This document shows positions 1-11,428 of a DNA stretch of 64,000 nucleotides, in pieces. The translations under genes were made by a program, and so were the position numbers. Origin of the DNA: Amphiduros pacificus (taxonomy: Eukaryota; Annelida; Polychaeta; Phyllodocida; Hesionidae); NCBI GenBank assembly GCA_949316495.1, contig OX439003.1, forward strand, positions 24,552,295 through 24,616,294. Reading direction: 5' to 3'. Each line of letters opens with the position of its first letter. The first letter of the stretch is position 1. The notes under the pieces are model-generated. The model saw only the letters and a list, made by a program, of their open reading frames with translations. It was not told the DNA's origin and did no database searches.

Positions 1-8
1 TATTAGAA

Positions 9-367
9 TTAAGGTCTATAATCCACAATCAGTTTGAAGCATCGGGAGAGAACTTCGTGTGGTCTCGTATATTTACGTAACTGCCTTCGGCTCTGCATGC
101 ACTGGGGGATTCCAGGATGAGAGTGAGGCTATGACGTCAGTGGGAAGTATTTCTCATACAGCACACATGGTGTCCAGCTGCAATAACTGAGTCAAACCCG
201 TTTTAACTACCGTTAAAACGGGTTCAATTTAAATAATAAAAGTTTAAGACTAGCTGGTTAAGTTTACTTTTTCTGTGCTAAATTAACAAATAACATGACT
301 TTGAACACATTTAAGCCAAAAAAACATAAGTCTGTCCCAGTGTTTCATTGTGGATTATAGACCTTAA
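9..367. mobile_element. MITE-like element with TTAA target duplication, in an importin intron
   Basis: A perfect 17-bp terminal inverted repeat (GGTCTATAATCCACAAT at 13-29, its reverse complement at 347-363) is flanked by TTAA on both sides (9-12 and 364-367). There is no coding capacity in the 351-bp body. Inside is a second perfect hairpin near 195-224, arms AACCCGTTTTAAC and GTTAAAACGGGTT. TTAA duplication is the hallmark of piggyBac-type insertion, but the repeat does not start with the usual CCC, so the superfamily is uncertain; TTAA could also be part of the repeat. Confidence 0.7.
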
Positions 368-393
368 CTGGGAAAAAATTACTTTGGGGATAC

Positions 394-3300
394 CTTTCAA
401 AAACTCTGGCTAGGATGTGCAGAGCCCATTTTTTGCATTTCCACCAAATTAATTCAGGTCTGTCTTCCTCGTCTATCTGGTTTGTTGCCTAAAAGAGTAA
501 AAGATAACTCTCATTTTGTGACTATGAAAGTGGGGTACCTAAAGATTTGAAAAGCTGGAGATAAAGTTTGAAGTGAAGAGAAATTGAATAATTAGGTAGT
601 TTCTTTCTTAAATTGGGAGTGAATAACCAAATGACAGGTTGTTTTTCAAGTGCACATTCAATAGTGTGTTCTGGAGATTTTGGACATATCTTTTAATTGA
701 TTCTTGTTTTGTGGATTATTCAAGATTATTCTTGTTTTGTGGATTATTCACAATTATTCATAAATTCTAATCCAGATGTATTGTAATTCTAATTCATTGA
801 TTTTCATTTTATCTGATTTTTATCAAACACTATGTTTCTCTTACCTCTGGTACAGGTCTATCAACAATCTGTCGGACCAATTCCATCCACTGCGTAAACA
901 TTTCCTTTGTGATCAGATCTAGAGGCAGGAAATACTGTATGAGTGCATAAAAACACTTGAGCACCTGCTTCTGGATGAGTACTGCCAGCTCAGACTGGTC
1001 TGCAAGTAGCTGCACACTGCGCTGGTGGATCAAAGGTAACAAGTGCTGCATGGCCTGGTTCAGAGATCCCCGCTCCTCAGGCTTCTTGTACCTGCACAAA
1101 TTTATAATTGTAAAAATTAATATTATACTTGTGTATCAAGGGGCAACAAGTAAATCTTAGTTATGAATTTGCAAGATTATCTCAATGCAGTCAACCTGAT
1201 TAAAAGTTATAAAGCAATCATAAGAAATATAATATTCTGAGTTTGGTTTTAAATACAGATGTATCATAAACAGGATTAAAAGACTTACTCAAAGTTTTTA
1301 ATGAGTTGATAGAGGCAGAGGAGAGCTCCGAGCCAAGTATTATACTCCTCAGACTGTATATACATGGCTACTTTCTCAGCAATTCCTGGCCACTTTCCTG
1401 GGTAATCATGCTTCACCATGTTGCTAATACAAACTGTCAGCTGTACCCTAATAAAAATGATCAATTTATTAGGTTTTACAATAGTCATATCACTGCTCTT
1501 TAAATGCTTGTAAAATATGTCACAGGAGTACTAAAATTGATCTGTGTTGAGAAGACATCCGGCTATGTACCTGACAGGGTCTGGTGCTTGAATCACTGCC
1601 TCCACGATGTTGTCTCTCACAGTCTGCTTGTCTTGTTCATGGATGCTGAATGGGAGAGGATCAGACGGTTCAGCTACTTCCCTTTCTTCCCAAAACTGGG
1701 TCACCATATTCTTCAGATAGATCACACCTTAAACAAAGAAAGAAATATTCATAACATTATCCATCATTAAAAAAAATCAATAAAAATATTGAAATTTGAT
1801 TCTAGATGTATAACTATAATAAAGTAAGGTAAATCATATTTTTTACCTGCTTGACGGACAGGCATGTCAATCTGTTCAGCCATGATGACTTGCAGCAATG
1901 TGGGGACAAATCCAATAATTTTGTGGACCTACAAAACAAATGTGCTGTAATATGTCTACAATATGACTCACTCAATTGACAGTATTATCCACAATATTAA
2001 ATAATTTGTTGTGATCTGTTTACTATGATAAGCTTCAAATTGTACTCAAGGTGTTCAGTGAGTGCCAAATATAAATTCAGATTCTATGAAAAAAATGTAC
2101 AACAAAATAATATGCCATGGTGTCTATACCATGGAATACATTTCCCTTTGGACTTTGGGTGATTTACTTTATTAACCAGAAACAATTTCTTTATGGTAAA
2201 ACTTTTTTTGAGATAAAGTATATAGAAAAAAAATCAGTATCACTTATTATCATTTCAACCTTGTCACCAAAATTGATATTTTACAAAAAAAACGGTGTGA
2301 TCAAAATAGCCATGGCTCAAAAAACAAGTATATAAATCCACGCCGGACACATTTCCACATAAAAATAATGATGACAATTCATTTTGTACTTCAAATTGCC
2401 TCATGTTCAATCTATATTAATGGACCAAGAAATTACTACTAAATATTGTCTGGATAAAGAATTTATTTGTGCTCAGTTATTGTGGTCATGTGATTATTTG
2501 ATCACTCAACCATTTTATTGTCATATGTTAAAATGTAATTAATGGAAATCATATTACATCACTTTAATCTGTCCTCAATGTACTTCATATAAGTGGTATT
2601 TTCAACAATTGCAGCAAGCTCGGGCTGTAGATTACCCTCTTTGTTTAGTAATTTTATTCAAAATGTGCATTTCTGGTCCTACTGCACCATCAAATAAAAT
2701 ATAGAGAACAAAGATGGTAATCTTCAATCACACTACACTACTGTCAAATCAGTTGACCCGGGGACCTTTTTCAGAAATACTATTAATCACCAACATATTC
2801 AACTCGAACTACTAAGAAAACTTTATGTCCGACAACAAACACCTTAGTATGTTCTTTTTAAATAAACATCAGATATCAGTCTTGTCTGGAAACAAATATA
2901 CAGGCCAATGGCCTTTTAGCTATGCTGACCATTGCTTTTTTGTAAGGTTTGTGACCATTCATAAATGATCATTTAAATGATCTTGAGCAGATCATTTTGA
3001 CCAATCAAAATGCCCAGATTACATATTGAATTTGGCCGCAACTTGCTAACTTGATTCTCATTGGCTAATATTTGTAATGATATTGAGAACTAGGTGATAG
3101 CTATTACACTTGGAAACATCCGTGTTACAAAAAAAGAAGTCATAACCAAATAGAAAAAGATCTAAGCTTAATGCAAAATATATAGAATTGGTCCCTGAAA
3201 ATACAGCATCTTCTGACTAAAAAGATCTCAGCATGACTTTCCCATTGTGTATGAGCTTGTGCAATGAGGTGAAAAAGGACATTCTATATATAGGTGACAG

Positions 3301-4945
3301 CAGAAACATTAAGCTGATACTGCTCTGATGCACACAACACTCTGTAAAATAAGAAATATTCAAATTTCACTGGATTTCACAGAACTACTCCTATATTCTT
3401 TGTCAAAATAGACTTGAAATCCAGTGATTCCTTACACACCATGCACTGCCCATCATAATTAACTCATGATTTTGTTCTCCTGCAACAGCATTTCAACAAT
3501 GTACTTCTCCTTTCAGCAAGAAACGCAAGGCTTGTCAGAAAATAATTTATTATTTTTCCTTGATCTCAGTATCGTTTCGCTATTGTTTACAAGTATGGCC
3601 AAAGAAGTGAAAGTGGGTCAGTTTATTTAGAGTGACAGCATCAATCTGGATGTTTCACAATGCAGTGGTGCTTCTGACATCACATGAAGTTTCTCCCAAT
3701 TTATAGCCATGACGTTATGACTTGGACTCTTCTAAATGCCAATTCACGTCATCAAGTGTGATATCGGATAAAAAACTGAAGAAAGGACATTACAGATATT
3801 CCAGGGATCTGCATTTAGAGATAAAATGATTGAAAAAGACAGTGATATGGATCATAACTGCAAGTCAATCGCTGGAGGTCAAGTATATTTAGTAGGGCAA
3901 CTCCAATATGATGGGCAGTGTGTGGTGTTTCTGGAAACAGTAGATTGCAAGTCTAATTTGGAAAGTTTCAATGGATACACAATGATGTGACCCTGACTTG
4001 TCGATGTTTGAAGTAAAAACATACCATCATTGCTTACCAAAAAGTTATACAATGCCTTGTGTTCCTCATCAAAACCATCCATTACAGTACACAAGTCAAC
4101 TCTCATGCTATGCTGGGGCTGACCAACTCCAAGATGTGTGAAATTAAGGGGCATTAGCCCATAAGTAATGACCAAGAAAACAACATGATGTGCATACTCA
4201 GGAGTGGGAACTTGTATCAGGAGTGGGAGTTTGTATCAACCAAAGAAATTAAAGTCACGTTCTAGGTATTTAATAACTTTTCTTGAAATCATGTAATCAA
4301 CCATGTACAATAAGGCACAAAAATATTTCTCAACAAATTAATGGAGTTGAAATGTGTGTTACTGCTCTGATTGAAGTACACAATAGAAGTTCTAGAACAC
4401 ATGGGTTGTTATAAACTGGAATGACCATGATCATAATCCAAACATATCAGATAAGGATAAGGATGGGAGTCTAAATAACAAATATTTCTGTTTCAGATTG
4501 GATAGAGATCACAGAGGACATTTCCTGCGTGTGGTACATATGTAGAACCCCCTTGTCTTCTTGGCTCACGTGTTTCCCGAAGGTGAATCATACTCTGGAA
4601 CTTGCATGCTGGCTGGTTCGAATCTGCACTACCAAGTCACATCTGTGGAATTATTATTTCGGTTCACCAATGATACATAACATTTCAACCTTGCAGTAAT
4701 CAAATTTCTTAAATTTTCTTCTAGGGTGTTCAAAGAACTAACGATCTGAGGAAATAGACTGGAATCACTTGTGTAATATAGATTCATTTCCTTTGCCTTT
4801 TCAATGAAAGCTGTCAAAATGGAAGCCATCTTGGAAAACGTGTCGCAATAAAAGCACTCACCTCATTGAGCTGTTGTTCGGCCTGCTCTCTCTGGTTGGG
4901 CTGCAAAGTTGCCCGCAAAACCTCCACTAACTTATTTATGTCCAT
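394..4945 (-). CDS. IPO7: Importin-7/8 family nuclear import receptor, N-terminal part (partial gene)
   Basis: Six coding exons on the minus strand, all with GT-AG borders and agreeing phases: 4862-4945, 1847-1928, 1571-1727, 1289-1447, 845-1091, 394-488 (824 nt, 274 codons plus 2 nt). The gene continues beyond the left edge. The start ATG (complement of 4943-4945) gives [16 protein letters not shown], which lines up with the start of human IPO7/IPO8. Later exons read [61 protein letters not shown] and [20 protein letters not shown], all close to IPO7/8. This covers the importin-beta N-terminal domain and first HEAT repeats. The family are Ran-GTP regulated karyopherins that carry ribosomal proteins, histones and signalling proteins into the nucleus. 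Invertebrates usually have one gene for both vertebrate paralogues, so IPO7 versus IPO8 cannot be decided. Intron 1 (1929-4861) is unusually long and holds an old dispersed repeat. Confidence 0.95.
2930..3240. repeat. Diverged dispersed repeat, copy 1 (importin intron 1)
   Basis: Blocks such as TTCATAAATGATCATTTAAA, CATATTGAATTT, TTGGCTAATATTTGT, GTGATAGYTATTA and ATTGGTCCCTGAAAATACA occur in the same order here and at about 47755-48025, with diverged spacers. A shorter, more eroded third match lies near 40700-40990. No ORF or terminal repeat was recognised, so the class is unknown. The rest of intron 1 (1929-4861) shows nothing else I can name. Confidence 0.55.
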
Positions 4946-5440
4946 CGTGCGTAATATTCATCCACTGACGAAATATAAAGAGTATCTTTTCACTCTTCTC
5001 GCACGTGGTTACGGACTCATTCACTCACCGTCGCGCCAAATTCCATGAAGGATGCGCATGTGTATTTAGAGAAGTTTCCTTCGTCGAGAGGTTCCCCCAA
5101 AGCCTAAAATAATTATAGTCTAGGAGCTAAAACCCTAAAATCTTAATCAACGACTGATTCGGCTCGGTGGGCATTTTTACAAATGATACTTTTTTGGCAA
5201 AGGCTTTTGTTGTACAGAGAACAAGGCATTTTTTCTAGAACAAGGTTGAGAAGATGACCAGTGAAGTCGGCCCCCAAGTGTACAGTTGGGGCCAATAGCA
5301 AAAACCATGACAAAATAAGGTGATGGTTTCACGTCACAAAATGTAGTGTGGTAAATTGTGTCAAAAATGAAGCAATACTAAAGTATTGATGACATGATGT
5401 ATTGAATATTAAAGTAGACTCTGAACAGATAGAGAAAGTT
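4946..5440. other. Importin 5' flank, no gene seen
   Basis: Presumed 5' UTR and promoter of the importin gene, followed by AT-rich sequence. No TATA box, CpG-rich block or second gene is evident. The next recognisable object is the LINE fragment starting around 5480. Confidence 0.4.
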
Positions 5441-5479
5441 CCAAAATAGGTATAATATCAAGATCAGCAAAATATCTCA

Positions 5480-6000
5480 AATTAGAATACACAACTTGAA
5501 AATGCTATTCAATACGATTGTCCTGCCACACTTCGATTAGTGCTCTCATGTGTGGTCCAACACAGGTAAAAAACAAACAAAAATTTCTAATCCGACTACA
5601 CAGGAGAGCGTGCAAAATGATTCTTAGGGTTCCTAAGCTTACACCTACACATGAAGTTTTGGAAACTCCAAGGTGGAAACCCATTGAAAGTAGGTGGAAT
5701 CAACAAAACGTATGTATGGTATACAAGCTTTCAAAGCAAAGTCCACCAGATTACCTAATGAATTATTTTCAAAAAGACCTGCAGATTACCTAATGAATTA
5801 TTTTCAAAAAGAACTGCATGGGTATCACACTAGAAATTCTGCAAATGGCATTCTATATCTGCCAAAGATCAAATCTGAAAATGGAAGATCACTTAAATAT
5901 TCAGGAGCGGTTTTATAGAACATGCTGCCAAGTGACATTAGAAATATTGACAGTTACAGTGGTTTTAAGAGACAAATGAAAAGAGTTGATCTGTAAATGA
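5480..6000 (+). mobile_element. Decayed 3' end of a non-LTR retrotransposon (Jockey/CR1-like RT C-terminus)
   Basis: Three forward frames piece together the typical C-terminal tail of a LINE ORF2. They read NLKMLFNTIVLPHFD-CSHVWSNTG, then IRLHRRACKMILRVPK and ETPRWKPIESRWNQ, then YHTRNSANGILYLPKIKSEN and finally NMLPSDIRNIDSYSGFKRQM. The copy is dead. The Tyr of the usual DYCS and a Trp before NMLPSD are stop codons, and the frame shifts after SNTG. A 35-bp tandem duplication (5748-5782 and 5783-5817) shifts it again. The 5' end, with the reverse transcriptase core and endonuclease, is missing, as expected from 5'-truncated insertion. The exact clade cannot be decided by eye. Confidence 0.75.
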
Positions 6001-6289
6001 TGTTCTTAATAGTAATGCTTTTATCTTTGTTTTTAATATATCTTTTAATAGTATTTCATTGTAAATATCATATCTTTAATTTATGTATCATTATATATAT
6101 CACTCATGTCAGCAGGGCCTCTATCAATGGTTACATTGTTCTCCTAGAGTCCCTAGCATTCTTACCATAATCATTTGATACAAAGACTTATCCTGTTATC
6201 TGCAGTGCAGTTTTACATGCTTCACTTATTAATTCAACATCTTCTGTGCATAGGCTCATCCCTAATCAATGTACTGTCAAAGTCTAAAC

Positions 6290-7190
6290 CCTCTCCTTCA
6301 CTACTGGTCTACTAGTTTATCCCTTACCACTATATGATACACTCCCTCACCACTGACCTGCCCCTTCCTCACCACAATGTGACCCTCTCCCTTATTACTG
6401 GCCTGTCCCTCCCTCACCACTCTGTGACCCTCTTCCTCATCGTTGAACTGTGTGTCCGTCACCACATCTGTCTCTCCCTCACCACAATGTTGCCCTGTCC
6501 CGTATTATTGAACTGTCTGTCCCTCACCACAATGTGGCCCTCTCCCTCATAACTGTCTGTTCATCACTACAATGTGACCCTCTCTCTTATTACTGTCCCT
6601 CCCACACCACTACATGACCCTCTCCCTCATAACTGAACTGTCCATCCCTCACCACTATGTGACAATCTCCCCCTTTTTATTGAACTGTCCCTCCCACACC
6701 ACTATGTGACCCTCTCCCTCATCTCTGAACTGTCCATCCCTCAAGACAATCTGACAATCTCCCCCCTTGTTATTGGACTGTCCCTCCCTCACCAATCTGT
6801 GACCCTCTCCTTCATCACTGAACTGTCCATCCCTCACCACTATTTGACAATCCTGTTATTACTGGACTGTTGTCCCTCCCTCACCACTATGTGACCTTCT
6901 CGCTCATCACTGAACTGTCCATCCCTCACCACTCTGTGACCCTCTACCTTATTACTGGAGTGTCCATCCCTCACCACTATGTGACCCTTATACTAGACTG
7001 TCCTTCCCTCATCACTGTGTGACAATTTCCCCCTTATTACTGGACAGTCCCTCCATCACTAATAGGTGACCCTCTCCCCCATCACTGAACAATCCATCCC
7101 TGAACACAATGTGACAATCTCCCCTCTTATTACTGGACTGTCCCTCCCTCAACCCTCAGTGACACTCTCCCTCAACATTATGTAACCCTC
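6290..7190. repeat. Degenerate minisatellite, unit about 45 bp
   Basis: Roughly twenty imperfect copies of a pyrimidine-rich unit built from CCCTCACCACTATGTGACC, CTCTCCCTCAT and TACTGGACTGTC. Spacing between CTCACCAC blocks is often about 45 bp but varies. The short ORFs across it on both strands are repeat translations. Confidence 0.8.
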
Positions 7191-7365
7191 TCCCTCATTA
7201 CTGAAGAACTTAAATATCCATTGGAGCTTACATACTAAAGTCTTCAGAGCCTGCATACCTGCCTCATTCAAATATCCTTCAGAGTTTGCTTTCCTGGAAG
7301 AACTATACTGTAGTGTGAAGCGGTTTATTTTTGTGTTCTGGATAACAGTGTACACTGTGGAATAC

Positions 7366-7532
7366 CTTCAGTTAATCAACAGTTAATCAACTTCAGTTAA
7401 TCAACTTCAGTTAATCAACTTCAGTTAATCAACTTCAGTTAATCAACTTCAGTTAATCAACTTCAGTTAATCAACTTCAGTTAATCAACTTCAGTTAATC
7501 AACTTCAGTTAATCAACTTCAGTTAATCAACT
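7366..7532. repeat. Tandem array of a 14-bp unit
   Basis: About twelve nearly perfect copies of CTTCAGTTAATCAA; the second copy from the left is shortened to AGTTAATCAA. It follows directly on the degenerate minisatellite. Confidence 0.95.
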
Positions 7533-7559
7533 TAAAATCATTAGAATTAGGCTTATCTT

Positions 7560-8700
7560 AAAAAATTCGGACCCTCATAGATCTATAGGGAATACTCGCC
7601 AATACCAAGCTGCCTACTATGCCTATCTCATATGGGGATCAAAGAGAACTGCAGACTCAGTATGGACAGTGTACAATAATCGTCTTTATTGGGTTGACAC
7701 AACACATACATAGAGTCAGACTAGGTAAGGCATGGCATGAGCATGAGGATGGCTAGACGGATGATGACTGCTATGGAACTCTCCGGCCTGGGGCCGCACC
7801 TCGGGGCTGTGGGGTTCTAGTGTGGGCGACAAGAACTTCTTTCTGTAGATGAAGAACCGCAAGCTAAGAACTGGCCAGGTTCTCGTGCTCATCTTTGATT
7901 GGCAATTAGCCTGTGGCATGACAGACATGGGTATCATCCTGCCATGGGTCATCATAACCACATAACTACGGTATTGTCTCTAACATTGTCTCATGTATTG
8001 TCTTTCGTATACACAGTCATTCTGTGTCCCACAGTTCCAGTAACTTGATATTCTAGCCACCTAAATCAGCTTAGGCCCATTTCCCATTCTGAATTGCCAT
8101 TGTTTCAATATCAGAATCCTTTTCGAGATTGTTTCCAGTTCTAAAACAGCCCTGTCAGGTATCAGGTTTGCACCCAGGATTGTTTCCCATTAGCGAACCA
8201 ACCTCGCTCAGCTCGCTATAGTATAATTCAGTTTGGGCACATTTCAGAATCCTATAAGAATCTTTTCCGGGATTATTTCCCGTTCTAAAACAGCCTTGTC
8301 AGGTATCAGGTCTCATTTCCCATTCTGAATTGCTATTGTTAAATATCAGAATCCTGTCAGGTATCAGGTTTGCATCCGGGATTGTTTCCCATTAGCAAAC
8401 CAGCCTTGCTCTAGTATAATGTTTAATAAATATCGAAAATTAGTTGTCAATCTTGTCTTTATTCTTAGGCCAGCTTAAAGCTACCACTTATTCATAGTTA
8501 GTTTATAATGTTTTTCTGAATCATCATTCATATGACATTATACAAATCTTAATCCCTGAGACCTATTGACTCGCTACAATACCTATTGACTCGCTACAAT
8601 ACTATATAATCTCAGATAATACATCTATAATCAATATTGTGATTGATATACAAAGTCCTTAAATATATCTAAATTTCTGCATATCATTCATTTCTTTTCG
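7560..8700. other. Unclassified repeat-like stretch with internal duplications
   Basis: No gene recognised. A block from about 8085 to 8210 (CCCATTCTGAATTGC, TATCAGAATCC, GTCAGGTATCAGGTTTGCA, GGGATTGTTTCCCATTAGC) recurs in order at about 8320-8410, with part of it also near 8245-8310. A 20-bp unit ACCTATTGACTCGCTACAAT is repeated in tandem at about 8561-8601. The pattern suggests transposon-derived sequence of unknown type. Confidence 0.4.
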
Positions 8701-8740
8701 ATGTTTTGTTTGGTGTGAATAATATCATTTGTGTACAACC

Positions 8741-8945
8741 GACGACAACAGAGCTGCACCCTACAAAAGAGTTGCGACTGTGTCATAGCCTTTTTATATT
8801 AAGTGCTATAATATTCCAAAATATGGTCATCGGATTGTTGTCAGATACACAAAAGCCCCAACAACATAAATGGTGTGATAAACATCTTAATAAACTTGAT
8901 AAACTAAAATGCAGCTCTAATGTCGTCCGCAGCTCTGTTGTCGTC
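8741..8945. mobile_element. Short palindromic MITE-like element
   Basis: A perfect 17-bp inverted repeat, GACGACAACAGAGCTGC at 8741-8757 and its complement at 8929-8945, bounds about 205 bp without coding capacity. Next to the right arm is a near copy of the arm, GCAGCTCTAATGTCGTC at 8911-8927. Extended imperfect pairing runs a further 25-30 bp inward. No target-site duplication is clear, so the borders are approximate. Confidence 0.6.
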
Positions 8946-9438
8946 AGCTGTATATATGAAATCAAATAAATCAAGCCAATTTAGTAATATTTTAAAAATT
9001 ATTACTTTCTTCTCTCTTCATAAAATATTTTTTATTTCAAAATTGTACAAAAGCTTGAGAAGACAGATCTATGACACATGTGGGGAATGGAATGAAGCTC
9101 AGTTGATTTTTATATTTTTATAAATATTTATATAAAATATTTCTGCCAGCTAGTAGACTAACTTATTCTGTAGTACTCCCACACTATAAACTTGTATAAT
9201 GTTAAAGCACATTTCCTTGATAGAATTAATTATAGATTTTCACAACAATTAAAAAAAATAAAGAACATTTAAAGCATTCGTGAATTGAGGTCTTCAAGCA
9301 CTTTTTCCTTGCATAATATACATGTTTGTACCTCAAATTGGCGACCAAATGTGATTACCCATCATATTTCCCCTCTATAAATTTCTGCGCCATTTGAAAT
9401 GGATTCATTATGAATTTCACTACATATTTGGTGAATAG

Positions 9439-9602
<164 letters not shown>

Positions 9603-9703
9603 TCCATATTTTTCATTGGATTTGATAATGTTTGGTTTGTCTAATACCTGCATTCCCTTCTTAAACCAAGGAAAACCATAATAATGAATAAATAGTTCCA
9701 AAT

Positions 9704-9835
<132 letters not shown>

Positions 9836-9852
9836 GTCTCATCCCGGTACCT

Positions 9853-9858
9853 TTTATT
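9853..9858 (-). terminator. Polyadenylation signal AATAAA of SNARE gene A
   Basis: AATAAA on the minus strand begins 7 nt past the last base of the TAG stop. Cleavage 10-30 nt further on would fall at the edge of or inside the (ATC)n tract, leaving a 3' UTR of only tens of bases. No other signal is as close. Confidence 0.6.
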
Positions 9859-9864
9859 GGTTCC

Positions 9865-11428
9865 CTACATCGGAGCCACAGGCAGTCCAGTAACGACACT
9901 AACGGCATCATTGCCTTGTGCCGGAGAAGACGGAGAACCTCGCATGATGCTTTCCCAAGGTTTCATATAAACTGAAATAAAAATGGCAACTTAATTTGTT
10001 TGTGGAATGTAAAAGTATATGTCACGTAATTGGTAGAAATGGTAGTTGTTTTGTATCTTTTTGAGAATATTCTATTAAAGAATAATAAAATTGGAATACA
10101 TGGACTAAGATTAGACTTTCACTTTTTAACGTAGAGAACAGTAAATGTGCTATAAAACTAACTCTATTATATTCAATATATATTCAAATGATTTGATACT
10201 GATCACACGGAGGGTGGGATGGACTTTGTTCTTTTTAATGAACTTTGAAAAACAAAATATTCTTTTTTTTGTTTTTGAAAATGTTTTCAAGAGTAATGTG
10301 TTTACAACAGCCTTTGAATAGCAAAAGTATTTATCTGAAAGGTGTTGTTTTTTAGATCTTAAATGATATTTTTTTACCTAAAATAATGGCAGAGCCCAGC
10401 AGAACAGCAATAACTACGATCAATGTTACAGACAGACGAAGGTTATCTTTAAAAAATTCCCAGCGCAATTTTCGGCTAGATTTCTTCAATAATTGGGAAC
10501 CAGCTTGGAGACGATCTGAAAAACAACACTAAAAATAAATATTCTCTTAAAATATCTGGACAACAATATATGTAAAATATATATGTAAAATAAATGACTG
10601 AAAAACAACACTAAAAATAAATATTCTCTTAAAATATCTATATAACAATATATGTAAAAAATGCATATGAAAACACGATGTCTGTCCAATCATTTGGGCC
10701 TTGCTGAAATAATTTCCCAAATATTTGCTTTGATTCTCGATAACAAACATGTCCCTAGATGTATCAGAGATATTTAAACAGTGTATTAAATGTCTCTGGA
10801 TGTGTAGGTAAGCATGTGAGGCATTCCACCAGAGATATTTAATGTTTAAATATCTGTGATTGCACGTACCAGCAGCGGCCTCTAGGTCCTCCAGGTTGTC
10901 CTGTCGCTCCACCAGCGCTTCCACATTTTTTGCCATGATTTCTGTCACATCTTGTAGCTCTTTGTCCAGTTTTTTAATGTTGGCAGATGCCTGGGTCTTG
11001 CTTAATTTTCCTTTTCTAAGGAAAAGAATTGATACTTATGCTTCTCTTCAGTTGGCATGTTGTAATACTATGTTTATGTTGGCCCCCAACATAACTCAAG
11101 TACAATAACTCACTATTATATGATAAATTAAATGACATTACTATTATGTTGGTTAATTAAATGACATCCATTTTTTTCTTAAAAGAATCGATTTTTTCAT
11201 TGACAAATGTTAATTAAAGTCAGAACAACAATGGTCGAAATAACTCTTTCTATCGATGTTTCTAACAATTAGGCATTAAATTATCCTCTTGACAATGACC
11301 GTTAAGTTGTTGTCATGAAATAAAACAAAATAATGAAATACAAATATTTGAATTCTACTTATATGATTACGTGTACCAAACTATAATATATTCAGGACGT
11401 GCGTGACTTACTTATCTTTCTTTCCCAT
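9865..11428 (-). CDS. R-SNARE, VAMP/synaptobrevin-like protein (gene A), complete
   Basis: Four coding exons on the minus strand, GT-AG borders and consistent phases: 11412-11428, 10870-11015, 10378-10515, 9865-9971 (408 nt, 135 aa). The start reads MGKKDKKGKLSKTQ. The SNARE motif covers about residues 18-78 (NIKKLDKELQDVTEIMAKNV, then VEALVERQDNLEDL); R43 sits where the zero-layer arginine of R-SNAREs is expected. A membrane anchor follows (about residues 82-103, LIVVIAVLLGSAIILV). Family knowledge: R-SNAREs on vesicles pair with Qa/b/c SNAREs to drive fusion, with the N-terminus cytosolic. Unusual is a 32-residue luminal tail starting KPWES; most synaptobrevins end just after the anchor. 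The closest subtype (VAMP4/8-like or invertebrate-specific) cannot be settled by eye. It is the divergent partner of the gene at 16039. Confidence 0.88.
10516..10659. repeat. 82-bp tandem duplication carrying a duplicated splice acceptor
   Basis: The 62 bp at 10516-10577 recur at 10598-10659 with a few differences. The duplicated segment is the intron end just upstream of exon 3 of SNARE gene A, including its polypyrimidine tract and AG on the minus strand (GTGTTGTTTTTCAG). A decoy 3' splice site therefore lies 82 bp upstream of the true one. Confidence 0.85.

Noticed and set aside
3879-4175. 98-codon minus-strand ORF in importin intron 1
   Set aside because: It does not fit importin sequence, and the exon phases of the gene are satisfied without it.
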